Source of the DNA: Cytophagales bacterium | Lineage (GTDB): Bacteria; Bacteroidota; Bacteroidia; Cytophagales; Thermoflexibacteraceae | NCBI GenBank assembly: GCA_947457925.1 | Contig: CANGYA010000018.1 | Span: 1-33,780, forward strand | Reading direction: 5' to 3' | Length of the DNA stretch: 33,780 nucleotides | In this document: one piece after another, positions 24,101-32,448 of the stretch | How positions within the stretch are numbered: the stretch's first letter is position 1 | Layout of the letters: each line of letters opens with the position of its first letter | Program-made: the position numbers and the translations under genes | Notes under the pieces: model-generated | What the model saw: the letters and a program-made list of their open reading frames with translations, nothing else | Told to the model about the DNA's origin: nothing | The model's database searches: none

Positions 24101-24338
24101 TAAACTGAACCAAGCTATGAAAATTTACTTATTTTCAGATGGTTTTGTCGACCAAATTGGTGGAGTTGAACGTAAAAAACTACTCTCCAAAAACTTTAAA
24201 ACTTTACTATTATCCTTACAAACAACGCCTATTCAGACACAAGGCGAGGCATTGAATACGTTTTTTGAGGAATGGCTGAGTCATACTACAAAACAATTAG
24301 ATGATGTGTTGGTAGTAGGTATAGAATTAAAAGTGTAG
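21198..24338 (+). CDS. Multi-PAS sensor with SpoIIE (PP2C) phosphatase domain
   Basis: A 1046-residue sensor. The first 215 residues have six or so membrane segments, a sensor module of unnamed type. Residues 241-363, 364-486 and 487-600 are three consecutive PAS units of 123 residues each, unusually alike (LGY or MGY, PHRRLV, YAQS, FWNTL, GEIVYLYAAYSP). A fourth, more divergent PAS follows (about 612-720), ending DITQRKRD. A coiled coil (about 725-780) leads to a SpoIIE-type PP2C domain (SRIQNALLP, RDIVSGDFYWF, ADCTGHGVPGAFMS, DGMDATVC, FSDGFVDQIGG). Such proteins dephosphorylate anti-sigma-factor antagonists. It is probably co-transcribed with the thioredoxin-like gene. Confidence 0.93.
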   Translation: MAQEATTSSNFFEQLFSSSKQLKDADLEKYLEKVQLRADKIVDKFVIGFFLLGLCLAPIYDTYSFSLITGGLTVILYLLARFAMKNRMTARMIISSVFAIFVLQFIGQLHGMAESHFFFFTNIAILMLYQDWRIMIPYTVLTVLHHSVLSFFQWYLNTHALDKYFITYSDVNALQLSFHYGLVGLMGVVSGISTYFFRENSIHAFKAQQLIQEKNDTLNQNFATLKETQDTLQLTLAATEAQLRAIDSTVGFVEFGTDRRILKANDNFCKILGYAPSEIEGIPHRRLVKEEYAQSLAYEDFWNTLFKGKTHFTQEFERVSKNGEIVHLYAAYSPVVINGEVVKVVKMAVDITQKKKFEVEIDAQFRAINSTVGFVELDTNRRLIKANENFCKTMGYAVDEIQGMPHRRLVSEEYAQSTDYEDFWNTLLSGEANYFTREFERITRSGEIVYLYAAYAPIILNGKVVKIIKVAVDITQKKQFEVEMQAQFRAIDGTVGFVEFDTTRRIIRVNENFCQILGYSSAEIQGLPHRRLVKDDYAQSQAYEEFWKTLLQGTTHFTQEFERVGKNGELVYLYAAYSPIVLNGKVVKIVKMAIDVTERRKIEREMQRLSLVAAKTSNGVIITDADGLITWVNASFERASGYTLAEVLGKKPAALLQGKDTNPEHTARIRKKLDKKVSFTQEILNYTKSGVPYWVELNITPILDKEGNVKQYFSIQTDITQRKRDEDLIYAQNEELAASEEELKQNVEELKATQDNLQKQFDIVATKNKNIADSINYASRIQNALLPKPVDLENAFDSHFVLFRPRDIVSGDFYWFADKETLKILVVADCTGHGVPGAFMSMLGSSLLNQIVHDNEIHEPNQILDLLHERISAMLNQNDEDSTVRDGMDATVCVINKAQKTVSFAGANNPMYVLAQKELVFTEAPNQEQIKITTENSTYLLTEIKGDKKPIGGRISRIDYQNYHTYQFKLNQAMKIYLFSDGFVDQIGGVERKKLLSKNFKTLLLSLQTTPIQTQGEALNTFFEEWLSHTTKQLDDVLVVGIELKV

Positions 24339-24464
24339 AGTACAGGCGTAAGCTATATGACAAAGGCGTAGTAAAATAACGAATAGAATTAGCCTTCGTA
24401 TTCGTTGTTTTACTACTCTTTTTTTGTCAATTTTACGCACAAAATTCTTAATCTCTCCGTAAAA

Positions 24465-26564
24465 ATGGAAAACTTAACCATAGAACACACAAAAACAGCA
24501 ATCTTATTACATTTTGACCGCAAACATTACGACAACGACACTCTTTTACATCTCTACTATCATTTGGTAAAACCAAGAATGATAGAAGAAAAGATGTTGA
24601 TTTTGTTGCGTCAGGGCAAAGTGAGTAAATGGTTTTCAGGTATTGGGCAAGAAGCTATTTCGGTTGGCTCAACCTTAGCCTTGCACTATGACGAGTTTAT
24701 TTTCCCCATGCACCGCAACTTGGGCGTATTTACAGGGCGTGGCCTGGACTTGGCAGACCTCATTGCCCAATGGCAAGGCAAAAAGCAAGGTTTTACCAAA
24801 GGTCGTGATAGGTCTTTCCACTTCGGTTCTACACCGCACAGGGTTGTAGGCATGATTTCGCACTTAGGACCTCAATTAGCTTTGGCTGATGGTGTGGGCT
24901 TGGCGAATTTGTTGAATACACACCTAAGCCCCACCCCTGCCCCCTCCCCGCAGGGAGGGGAAGTAGCTCCCCCTCTCCAAATGGAGAGGGGGGTGGGGGG
25001 TGAGGTTTCCCTTGCCTTCACAGGTGATGGGGCAACTTCTGAAGGCGACTTCCATGAAGCCCTGAACGTGGCTGCGGTGTGGCAATTACCTGTAATTTTT
25101 GTGGTAGAAAACAACGGTTATGGTTTGTCGACACCTTCTAATGAGCAGTTCCGTTGCAAAACTTTTGTGGACAAGTGTATTGGTTATGGCATTGAAGGGG
25201 AGCAAATAGACGGTAACAATGTCTTAGAAGTGTATGACACAATAAAAAGAGTGGCGGAAGATTTACGGAAAAACCCAAGACCGTATTTGATAGATGCGGT
25301 TACGTTCCGTATGCGTGGACACGAGGAGGCATCAGGCACGAAATACGTACCACAAGAATTATTTGATTTGTGGAGCAGAAAAGACCCAATTACGAACTAC
25401 GAAAATTATTTGGTAGAAATTGGCGTATTGACACCCGAACAAGTGAAGGAAATTAGAGGAGGCATTAAAGCCGAAATAGAGGCAGCCGTAAAAGATGCCT
25501 TCGACAGACCAGACCCTGTGGCAAGTACAGCCGAAGAAATGGACGATATGTATGCCCCTTATACACAGCACGTTATAGCTCCTGCCAACCCAACAAAGAC
25601 TACAGAAAAACGGTTTATCAATGCCATTTCTGATGCCTTGAGCCAAAGCATGGAAAAATTCCCGAATTTGGTTTTGATGGGACAAGACATTGCGGAATAT
25701 GGCGGTGCGTTTAAGGTTACAGACGGTTTTGTGGGTAAATTTGGCAAGGCAAGGGTGCGGAATACGCCTCTTTGCGAGTCGGCGATTGTGGGTGTGGCGT
25801 TGGGCTTGTCTATCAAAGGCTACAAAGCAATGGTAGAAATGCAGTTTGCGGACTTCGTTACTTGCGGTTTCAATCAGATTATCAACAACTTAGCAAAAAT
25901 TCATTACCGTTGGGGACAAAATGCCGATGTGGTGGTGCGTATGCCTACGGGGGCAGGTTCTGCTGCGGGACCTTTCCATTCGCAATCTAACGAGGCGTGG
26001 TTTGTCCATACCCCGGGGCTAAAAGTGGTGTATCCTTCTAATCCCTATGATGCCAAAGGTTTGTTGAATGCTGCGTTGGAAGACCCGAACCCGTACATCT
26101 ACTTTGAACACAAGATGTTGTACCGTTCTATTGCCGAACAAATACCTGATGACTACTACACCGTAGAAATTGGCAAGGCAAAATTGGTAAGTGAAGGCAA
26201 CGACTTGTCTATTATCACTTACGGAATGGGTGTGCATTGGGCAAAGCAAATCATGGCGGAGTTCCCTGATGTGCAAGCAGATATTTTGGATTTGCGTACT
26301 CTGTTGCCTTGGGACAAAGAGGCTGTAGCCAAAACCGTAGCCAAAACAGGCAAGGTATTGGTGTGCCACGAAGACTGTTTGACAGGCGGTATTGGTGGCG
26401 AAATAGCTGCGTGGATAGGCGAAAATTGTTTTGAGAAACTGGACGCACCTGTCTTGCGAGAAGGTAGTTTGGATACTGCCGTACCGTTTGCCCCACAATT
26501 AGAGGCGAATTTCTTGCCGAAACAACGGATAAAAGAGAAGATACAGAGGTTGTTGGCGTATTAA
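24465..26564 (+). CDS. Fused E1 alpha/beta 2-oxoacid dehydrogenase
   Basis: A 699-residue fused alpha and beta E1 component of a 2-oxoacid dehydrogenase complex (pyruvate or branched-chain). It decarboxylates the keto acid on thiamine diphosphate and passes the acyl group to E2 lipoyl. The alpha part has PRMIEEKMLILLRQG and GQEAISVGSTLAL. It carries the thiamine motif GDGATSEGDFHEALN starting at 187 and ending NN at 216-217. The beta part begins near 385 (RFINAISDALSQSM) and includes GQDIAEYGGAFKVT and CESAIVGVALGLS. ATG at 24465 is favoured over 24405, because the extra 20 residues look unlike the family. A 28-residue GC-rich segment (about 153-180) is inserted before the GDG motif; see the repeat entry. 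The E2 and E3 genes are not in the window. Confidence 0.93.
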   Translation: MENLTIEHTKTAILLHFDRKHYDNDTLLHLYYHLVKPRMIEEKMLILLRQGKVSKWFSGIGQEAISVGSTLALHYDEFIFPMHRNLGVFTGRGLDLADLIAQWQGKKQGFTKGRDRSFHFGSTPHRVVGMISHLGPQLALADGVGLANLLNTHLSPTPAPSPQGGEVAPPLQMERGVGGEVSLAFTGDGATSEGDFHEALNVAAVWQLPVIFVVENNGYGLSTPSNEQFRCKTFVDKCIGYGIEGEQIDGNNVLEVYDTIKRVAEDLRKNPRPYLIDAVTFRMRGHEEASGTKYVPQELFDLWSRKDPITNYENYLVEIGVLTPEQVKEIRGGIKAEIEAAVKDAFDRPDPVASTAEEMDDMYAPYTQHVIAPANPTKTTEKRFINAISDALSQSMEKFPNLVLMGQDIAEYGGAFKVTDGFVGKFGKARVRNTPLCESAIVGVALGLSIKGYKAMVEMQFADFVTCGFNQIINNLAKIHYRWGQNADVVVRMPTGAGSAAGPFHSQSNEAWFVHTPGLKVVYPSNPYDAKGLLNAALEDPNPYIYFEHKMLYRSIAEQIPDDYYTVEIGKAKLVSEGNDLSIITYGMGVHWAKQIMAEFPDVQADILDLRTLLPWDKEAVAKTVAKTGKVLVCHEDCLTGGIGGEIAAWIGENCFEKLDAPVLREGSLDTAVPFAPQLEANFLPKQRIKEKIQRLLAY
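24921..25004 (+). repeat. Palindromic element inserted in frame in the E1 gene
   Basis: 84 bases (28 codons) of about two-thirds G+C interrupt the AT-rich E1 gene between LLNT and VSLAFTGDG. Two perfect hairpins (24941-24948 with 24953-24960; 24969-24978 with 24983-24992) lie inside an outer stem CCTnAGCCCCACCCC/GGGGTGGGGGGTGAGG. The frame stays open and encodes a proline/glycine-rich loop. It resembles the intergenic palindrome at 8440-8474. Confidence 0.8.
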
Positions 26565-26572
26565 AAAAGTAT

Positions 26573-26607
26573 AACCCTTACAAGGTTTTAGAAACCTTGT
26601 AAGGGTT
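26573..26607 (+). terminator. Terminator hairpin after the E1 gene
   Basis: A perfect 16-bp stem (26573-26588 with 26592-26607) has a 3-nt loop and lies 8 bp after the stop codon. No strong T-run follows. It could also serve the convergent VapC-like gene. Confidence 0.65.
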
Positions 26608-26770
26608 GTTTAAAGTGCTTACTTTGTTTTATACCAAAAATATTCATCAGGTACTATACGTTAATCTTATAACTATGATTAGCAATAATTTCTTGCAAAG
26701 TTTTATTTATTTTCATTGTTTTGTTATTTTCGTTAAAAGTGCTTGCTAAGGGAGTAATTTTTTTAGGTAA

Positions 26771-27220
26771 TTATAAAAACAATCGTATATCTAATAACTC
26801 TACGTCAAAAAACACCTTATCCAAGTGTAAAAAATCTTTATCAGTAGTCAATAAAGTTGCTTGGATAACATGAGCAGCAGCAGCTATCCACAAATCATTC
26901 TTACCAATATTGCGTGCCGATAAAGCAGGTGGTAAGGGCAAGTGAGGCAGTTTTCCTTGACTATATGCGTCTATTTGTCCGTAGGCTTTTATCGTGGGTT
27001 GATTATTGATGTCTATTTTGAGTAGAGAGGCTGTAAAATCCTCTACAAATTGTAATTTTTGCACCCCCCATTTGTTTTGTACCCCAAGAGCTTCTAACTC
27101 TCCTAATGTAACCACACTAATTGCCAACGTATGAACAGCATATACCTCGTCAAAAACTTGTTTGAAGGCAGGGCTTTTCATTCGCAACAGCAAAATATTA
27201 GTATCTAACAAATATCTCAT
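26771..27220 (-). CDS. PIN-domain protein, VapC-like toxin
   Basis: A 149-residue PIN-domain ribonuclease of the VapC type. Acidic residues expected for metal binding are seen: Asp6 (LLDTNIL), Glu41 (LGELEAL), Asp109 (GKNDLWIAAAA) and Asp127 (LTTDKDFLHL). VapC toxins cut tRNA or rRNA and are blocked by a partner antitoxin. The upstream gene overlaps it by 4 bp (the ATGA at 27220-27217) and encodes a small protein, probably the antitoxin. It shares a strand with its neighbours, and nothing marks it as mobile other than the toxin-antitoxin pattern. Confidence 0.85.
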   Translation of the reverse strand: MRYLLDTNILLLRMKSPAFKQVFDEVYAVHTLAISVVTLGELEALGVQNKWGVQKLQFVEDFTASLLKIDINNQPTIKAYGQIDAYSQGKLPHLPLPPALSARNIGKNDLWIAAAAHVIQATLLTTDKDFLHLDKVFFDVELLDIRLFL

Positions 27221-27504
27221 GCTGTTAATTGTGCTAAAAGGTCAGCCAGAGTTTCTGTAGGTTCTTCTTCGGGCAGTTGCCAAAATCCACCTAACTGTCT
27301 TACTTGTTCAGGCTGATAATTTTGAGTAGTAATGGCGTGTTGTATGTCAAAAGTAGTATGAATAGGCGTAACAAATTGCAAGAGCCAATCCTCTTGTGCC
27401 TTTTGCAGTTCGGCTACAAATCTTTCTATTTTTTGCAACCATAGTTCATTCTGAATGGCTGCAATGGTTTGTAATAAGGCTGTTTTGCGTGGACTTACTA
27501 TCAT
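27217..27504 (-). CDS. Probable VapB-like antitoxin
   Basis: A 95-residue mostly helical protein encoded directly upstream of the PIN-domain gene with a 4-bp overlap, the usual arrangement of antitoxin before toxin. No AbrB, RHH or Phd fold was recognised; a central helix (LWLQKIERFVAELQKAQEDW) and the acidic tail LPEEEPTETLADLLAQL are the visible features. The C-terminal part could bind the toxin. The assignment rests on position, size and overlap. Confidence 0.65.
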   Translation of the reverse strand: MIVSPRKTALLQTIAAIQNELWLQKIERFVAELQKAQEDWLLQFVTPIHTTFDIQHAITTQNYQPEQVRQLGGFWQLPEEEPTETLADLLAQLTA

Positions 27505-27653
27505 AGTAGTTGCTTTGGGTTAATACAAACTTACAAAATTATTTCTCTTTTTGCAATATCACTACCGTATTTTGCAAAGCTAAAAGCAGTTTCTCTATTG
27601 AATTACTAAGTTTGAAATTCGTAAGATTTTTATTGAAAGACAACAATAAAAAA

Positions 27654-28149
27654 TCATAACTCACCCTTAGCCCACTCCAAAACCTCTCTAAATGCCTTTA
27701 CAGTAAAACTGTGTTCTTCCTCCTCAAAGACCTTAGTCAAAATTGTTTTCCCTATTCGTCTATCTTGTTCCATAAAAAGAAGTGTTCTTTGTGCATCTAC
27801 CAATTCATCTTTTGCACCCAAAGCCACCAAACACAAGCTATTTTTTAGATAAGTAACACTATTCGGCTTATTTTTGCTTTTCCCACGAATAGAAACAGCA
27901 GGGTTCAACAATATGCAAGGCAAACCCAACTCCTCACTCAACCAAAACGCCAGAAAGCCACCAAAAGAAGTTCCTACCAATACATCAATCTGATGTTTGA
28001 TACAAATAATCTCTTAAAATTTCAAAACGCAAAGGTTCTTGCACATAGTCTAAATGCAAGGCGTGAGTTTCCCACCCATATTGCTCCATCAATGCTATTT
28101 TTTCTTGGTTAGGACTACCACCCATACCATGTATCCAAATTGCTTTCAT
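27654..28149 (-). pseudogene. YqiA-like alpha/beta hydrolase, frameshifted
   Basis: The gene begins at the ATG at 28149 with MKAIWIHGMGGSP, giving the HGxxGSP oxyanion motif, and reads to LRDYLYQTSD before a stop (near 27985). In another frame from about 28005 the sequence continues with IKHQIDVLVGTSFGGFLAFW. There the nucleophile elbow GTSFGG, GAKDELVD (Asp) and EEEHSF (His) complete the catalytic triad. The ORF from 27980 alone lacks the first part. One base too many near 27997-28010 explains it. It resembles the YqiA esterase family. It is either a recent pseudogene or an assembly error, since everything else is intact. Confidence 0.75.
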
Positions 28150-28193
28150 CTTCTTCAAAGTATGTTTTCTTTACCTTACCCATTGTTTATCCT

Positions 28194-29423
28194 TTAATGA
28201 AAAAACACATAACTCACCAAAATAGCAGCTACAATCCCGATAAGGTCTGCCCAAAGCCCCGCAGCTACAGCATACCTTGTTTTTTGGATACCCACCGAAC
28301 CGAAATACACCGCCAAGACATAAAAAGTAGTTTCGGTAGAGCCTTGTAGCACACACGCCAAACGTGCTTGAAAAGAATCTACCCCATAGGTTTTAATGGC
28401 ATCTACCATCATGCCCCTCGCACCACTTCCGCTAAATGGTTTCATGAGGGCAGTGGGCAGCCCTGCCACAAAATCAGGATTAAAACCGCCTTGTTCACAC
28501 AGCCACCCCACACCGTTCATTACTGCCTCCATAGCCCCAGCAGCCCTGAAAACACCAATGCCAATAAGCATAGCCACCAAATACGGAATGATTTTGATAG
28601 ATGTTTCAAAACCTTCTTTTGCTCCTTCTATAAAAATTTCATAGACATTTTGTTGTCTATACAAACTCATGCCCAAAAAACTAACGATAATACTCAAAAT
28701 CAACAAGCTACTTGTGGTGTTTGAAAAGGCACTTAGTTCGTCTTGGTTCAGGTGCGAAAGGTAGTACACCAAGCCACTAATAGCCACAATGCCACCTAAT
28801 AACCACGCCAATAATACTTTGTCTAATAAATTGATTTTCTGATAGATAGCTACCAAAATAACCGAAAAAATAAAACCTACAAAGGTAGTAATCAGGATAG
28901 GTAAAAATACATCTGCGGGAAATAAGGCTTTTTCTTGCGACCTTACGGCAATAATACTTGCAGGAATTAGCGTAAAACCAGCCGTATTAAGTACCAAAAA
29001 CATTAGTTGTGGATTGGAAGCCGTATCTTTTTCGGGGTTCAGGTCTTGCATGGCTTTCATGGCTTTTAAGCCCAAAGGCGTGGCTGCATTGTCTAAGCCC
29101 AACATATTGGCAGCAAAATTCATAAAAATAGCCCCTAAAGCAGGGTGGTCTTTGGGTATTTCTGGGAACAAACGGCTAAAAAATGGCTGCGTTAGTTTGA
29201 CTAAAACCTGAATAGCTCCGCCTTTTTCGCCAATACGCATAAAACCCAACCACAAGGTCATTACGCCTGTAAGCCCCAAAGAGATTTCAAAGCCTGTTTT
29301 GGCACTGTCAAAAAGTTGCTTGGTGAGTTGGGGCAACACCGTAGCATCTTGGAAAAACAACCATTTGACTACTGCCACCGCAAAGCCAATGAAGAAAAAT
29401 AATGCCCAAAGGTAGTTTAGCAT
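28194..29423 (-). CDS. SpmA/SpmB-like fused nucleoside-recognition membrane protein
   Basis: A 409-residue inner-membrane protein with about ten hydrophobic segments. The first half carries the SpmA-type signature FEISLGLTGVMTLWLGFMRIGE and NFAANMLGLDNAATPLGLKAM. The second repeats the Gate-like pattern with GAKEGFETSIKIIPYLVAMLIGIGVFRAAGAM and KPFSGSGARGMM, typical of SpmB. SpmA and SpmB are separate spore-maturation proteins in Bacillus; fusions are frequent in Bacteroidota, where they are not linked to sporulation. They belong to the nucleoside-recognition (Gate) group; the transported substrate is unknown. Confidence 0.87.
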   Translation of the reverse strand: MLNYLWALFFFIGFAVAVVKWLFFQDATVLPQLTKQLFDSAKTGFEISLGLTGVMTLWLGFMRIGEKGGAIQVLVKLTQPFFSRLFPEIPKDHPALGAIFMNFAANMLGLDNAATPLGLKAMKAMQDLNPEKDTASNPQLMFLVLNTAGFTLIPASIIAVRSQEKALFPADVFLPILITTFVGFIFSVILVAIYQKINLLDKVLLAWLLGGIVAISGLVYYLSHLNQDELSAFSNTTSSLLILSIIVSFLGMSLYRQQNVYEIFIEGAKEGFETSIKIIPYLVAMLIGIGVFRAAGAMEAVMNGVGWLCEQGGFNPDFVAGLPTALMKPFSGSGARGMMVDAIKTYGVDSFQARLACVLQGSTETTFYVLAVYFGSVGIQKTRYAVAAGLWADLIGIVAAILVSYVFFH

Positions 29424-29453
29424 GATAGAATGAATAGGAATAGAACAAAATAA

Positions 29454-29547
29454 CTGTAGAATGGACTTCAGTCGGGGACACTTAGTTCGTTTATCGTCTA
29501 TATTTCATAAACGAACTAGGTGTCCCCGAATAAAATCCATTTTACAG
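29454..29547. repeat. Composite hairpin repeat with exchanged core
   Basis: Outer arms CTGTAGAATGGACTT (29454-29468) and AAAATCCATTTTACAG (29532-29547) resemble the arms of 19487-19548. The inside is a different, long stem (29473-29494 with 29507-29528, 21 of 22 positions or better). It lies between the SpmAB and hemL genes. Confidence 0.7.
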
Positions 29548-29576
29548 TAAAATATTTTTATTGAAATAGACTACAA

Positions 29577-30875
29577 TTACTTCCCTGCAACCTCCTTCAA
29601 CGCCTCATAATTAGCTTGAATATAATGTTTTATATCGGCTTCGCTAAGGGCATTAGACACAAACAAACTTTCGTATTGCGAAGGAGCAAGGTACACACCA
29701 CGTTCTAACATAGCCCTGAAATATTTACCAAAAAGTTCTGTATTAGACGTTTTCGCACTGTCAAAATCCGTAACGGCTGCCTCTGTAAAGAACAAACTGA
29801 ACATAGAACCCAACTGCGTAATGGTGTAGTTCAAGCCCAATTTTTTCATGTTTTCACGCATACCATTTACTAATTGCTTGGTAATGTGTACGGTATTAGT
29901 GTAAACTTCGGGGTGCTGTTCCAAATAACGCAACATTGCCAAACCTGCGGACATTGCTATAGGGTTGCCCGATAAAGTACCAGCTTGATAGACTTTGCCT
30001 ACAGGAGCTACACAGTCCATAATCTCCTTGCGACCACCATACGCCCCTACAGGCATACCGCCACCAATGATTTTGCCCAAAGTCGTGAGGTCAGGCTGAA
30101 TATTAAGTAGTTCCTGAGCCCCGCCTTTAGACAAACGGAAACCTGTCATTACCTCGTCCAAAATCAATAGGGTTTGGTGTTGGTCGCACAAACTCCGTAA
30201 TCCTTCTAAAAAGCCTTTGGCGGGTAGCACACAGCCCATATTACCGACTACAGGCTCTACGATAATAGCTGCTACTTGCCCTTTATTAGACTCCAAAAGT
30301 TGTTCTACTTCTGCCAAGTTGTTGTATTTGGCGGTGAGGGTGTCATTGGCTACGCCCTGCGTTACACCTGCACTGTCGGGTGTACCCATAGTAACTGCTC
30401 CGCTACCTGCTGCAATCAAAAAAGAGTCGCCATGTCCGTGATAACAGCCCTCAAATTTGATGATTTTGGACTTGCCCGTATAGCCTCTTGCTACCCGAAT
30501 AGCTGCCATACAAGCCTCTGTACCAGAGTTTACCATGCGGACTTTTTCTATGGATTTCACCATGCCGATAATCTGTTCCGCCATTTCTACCTCTATGCGT
30601 GTGGGTGCACCATAAGACAAGGAGTTAGGAATGGCGTTGCGGATAGCCTCCTCTATGACAGGGTGAGCATGCCCCAAAATCATAGGACCCCAAGAGTTGA
30701 TAAGCTCTATGTATTGGTTGCCGTCCTCGTCATACAAATACGCACCTTTGGCAGATTTGATGAACAAGGGATTACCGCCTACGGCTTTGAAGGCACGTAC
30801 AGGCGAGTTTACGCCACCGGGTATAATTTCTTTGGCTTTATTAAAAAGTTCTTGACTTTTATGTGTGTTTAACAT
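29577..30875 (-). CDS. hemL: Glutamate-1-semialdehyde 2,1-aminomutase
   Basis: A 432-residue PLP-dependent enzyme that converts glutamate-1-semialdehyde to 5-aminolevulinate in heme synthesis by the C5 pathway. It has PGGVNSPVRAFKAVGG near the start, RMVNSGTEACMAAIRVARGYTG, FEGCYHGHGD, LILDEVMTGFR and the PLP lysine Lys268 in TTLGKIIGGGMPVGAYGG. The length is normal and all expected residues are present. The gene stands alone. CAAATTTA at 30901-30908, reading TAAATTTG on the minus strand, is a likely -7 element upstream, though no TTG sits at the expected distance. Confidence 0.97.
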   Translation of the reverse strand: MLNTHKSQELFNKAKEIIPGGVNSPVRAFKAVGGNPLFIKSAKGAYLYDEDGNQYIELINSWGPMILGHAHPVIEEAIRNAIPNSLSYGAPTRIEVEMAEQIIGMVKSIEKVRMVNSGTEACMAAIRVARGYTGKSKIIKFEGCYHGHGDSFLIAAGSGAVTMGTPDSAGVTQGVANDTLTAKYNNLAEVEQLLESNKGQVAAIIVEPVVGNMGCVLPAKGFLEGLRSLCDQHQTLLILDEVMTGFRLSKGGAQELLNIQPDLTTLGKIIGGGMPVGAYGGRKEIMDCVAPVGKVYQAGTLSGNPIAMSAGLAMLRYLEQHPEVYTNTVHITKQLVNGMRENMKKLGLNYTITQLGSMFSLFFTEAAVTDFDSAKTSNTELFGKYFRAMLERGVYLAPSQYESLFVSNALSEADIKHYIQANYEALKEVAGK

Positions 30876-31319
30876 GATAAGCAGTAAATTTTTTGACTTA
30901 CAAATTTACTATTTATCTCTAAAAAGTGCGGGTTTACGGAGAAAAGATGTAAGTTTAGAATTTTATTGTCTAAACCAAGAAAACTTAGATTAAATAAGAA
31001 TTTTCACTATTTATCAATAGACTTGTTTAGTTGCTTTTGTGCAGTTTCATATTGGAACACAGATGACACGGATTTTACGGATAAAACACAGATTTTTTGA
31101 TTCTACATATCGAAAAAACGGCTAAATGGGCATAATTTAGTAAGTTATTTTTCAACTAAACAAGTTCAATATGAATGAAATTTTTAGAAATAACATTTCC
31201 TTAATAAATGTTATTTGTTGATAATCAATAAGTTATGAATATACATAAGTGTTTTGCAACTTATTCATTATCAAATATTTATTAAAAATAACATTCATAT
31301 TGATATAATATGAAAAAAT
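30876..31319. repeat. Gene-free region with nested palindromes
   Basis: No gene is seen. AACACAGAT occurs twice (31056-31064, 31085-31093) around ACACGGATTTTACGGAT, a common intergenic motif. From 31167 to 31302 a 136-bp element has 11-bp perfect inverted ends (CAATATGAATG/CATTCATATTG). Inside it lie one perfect hairpin (31188-31198 with 31206-31216) and a second pairing (31218-31225 with 31267-31274 and 31227-31234 with 31258-31265). Confidence 0.6.
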
Positions 31320-32174
31320 TTATATTCTATCAAGTACCTTCAAAATCAAATTTTCTACGGTAGTTTCGGCTTGTGTATCAAATAAATTGGTGATGCGGTT
31401 GGCTACAATGGCATTGGCAGAGAGAACTTCATGCCCCAACAAAACACCTAAGGCATAATAACCTGCTGTTTCCATCTCAAAATTGGTGAGTTTGAAACCA
31501 AAAGGGCAAAATTGGTTTAGCTTTTCTACCAAATTAGGAAAACGCAAAGGCACACGCAATTTTCGCCCTTGTGGAGCATAAAAACCGGGACAAGTAACTG
31601 TATTTCCTTTCAACAGATCAAAACCAATTTGTTCTACCAAATTATTTGAGCCTCGCACACAGTAGGGGTGAAACGGCAAGCCCAACACATCTTGTAGCCG
31701 TTTACTTACATAATATTCCGATTCATTTTGTTTCAAATTGTAAAAGCACATCAAGGTATCCAAGCCAATCGCAGCTACTGAAACCAAATGACTGCCCAAA
31801 GGAATGTCTGCCTGCAAACTCCCTGAAGTGCCTACTCGTACAATTTGTAGGGAGGTTAATTCTTGTTTTCGTACTCTTTTTTCAAGGTCAATATTTACCA
31901 AAGCATCTAATTCGTGCATCAAAATTTCTATATTGTCCGTACCCATACCTGTCGAGATGACACTGAGCCTTTTTCCTTTGTAAGTGCCTGTATGTGTAAC
32001 AAATTCACGTTTTTTGCACTCAAACTCTATGCTGTCAAAGTATTTAGACACCTTACCTACTCTGTCGGGGTCGCCTACGGTGATGATTTTAGGAGAAAGA
32101 TTTTCGGGGCGTAAACCCAAATGATAGACACTTCCGTCTGGATTAAGGATAAGTTCTGAATGAGGAAATTCCAT
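31320..32174 (-). CDS. Nucleoside phosphorylase, uridine phosphorylase-like
   Basis: A 284-residue PNP/UDP-family nucleoside phosphorylase. The N-terminal KIITVGDPDRVGKVSKYFD gives the phosphate-binding GDPxR motif. SVISTGMGTDNIEILMHEL, IVRVGTSGSLQADIPLGS and the substrate-binding NFEMETAGYYALG with Glu-Met-Glu follow. It probably cleaves uridine (or another nucleoside) with phosphate in pyrimidine salvage; the exact base cannot be fixed by eye, so no gene symbol is given. Length is somewhat larger than E. coli Udp (253). It is a single gene, with the 136-bp palindromic element directly downstream. Confidence 0.88.
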   Translation of the reverse strand: MEFPHSELILNPDGSVYHLGLRPENLSPKIITVGDPDRVGKVSKYFDSIEFECKKREFVTHTGTYKGKRLSVISTGMGTDNIEILMHELDALVNIDLEKRVRKQELTSLQIVRVGTSGSLQADIPLGSHLVSVAAIGLDTLMCFYNLKQNESEYYVSKRLQDVLGLPFHPYCVRGSNNLVEQIGFDLLKGNTVTCPGFYAPQGRKLRVPLRFPNLVEKLNQFCPFGFKLTNFEMETAGYYALGVLLGHEVLSANAIVANRITNLFDTQAETTVENLILKVLDRI

Positions 32175-32448
32175 ATTTTTATTGTTATTAAATTGGCTAA
32201 GTGATAAAATAGTGGCTTGTTATGTTAAATTTACTAAATTCTCTTGCTACTGCAAGCTAAGGATTTTTTTTATTCTTCTTTTGAAATCTATCTAAATTTA
32301 GCGTATTTGCTTAGACTTAACCAACATATTGTTTAGTTCGTCTTATTGCTTGCCAATGGCTTGGCTAAAAGCAAGTAGAAAAATACAATTAATTAGATTT
32401 ATTATTGATAATTTAATGATAAATCATTGAATCACCCAAAAAGATACT

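Noticed and set aside
28194-29423. SpmA/SpmB as a sign of sporulation.
   Set aside because: Such fusions are common in non-sporulating Bacteroidota.
31056-31093. Short repeats AACACAGAT and ACGGAT considered as a CRISPR or iteron array.
   Set aside because: Only two copies, with no regular spacer; it is a common intergenic motif.
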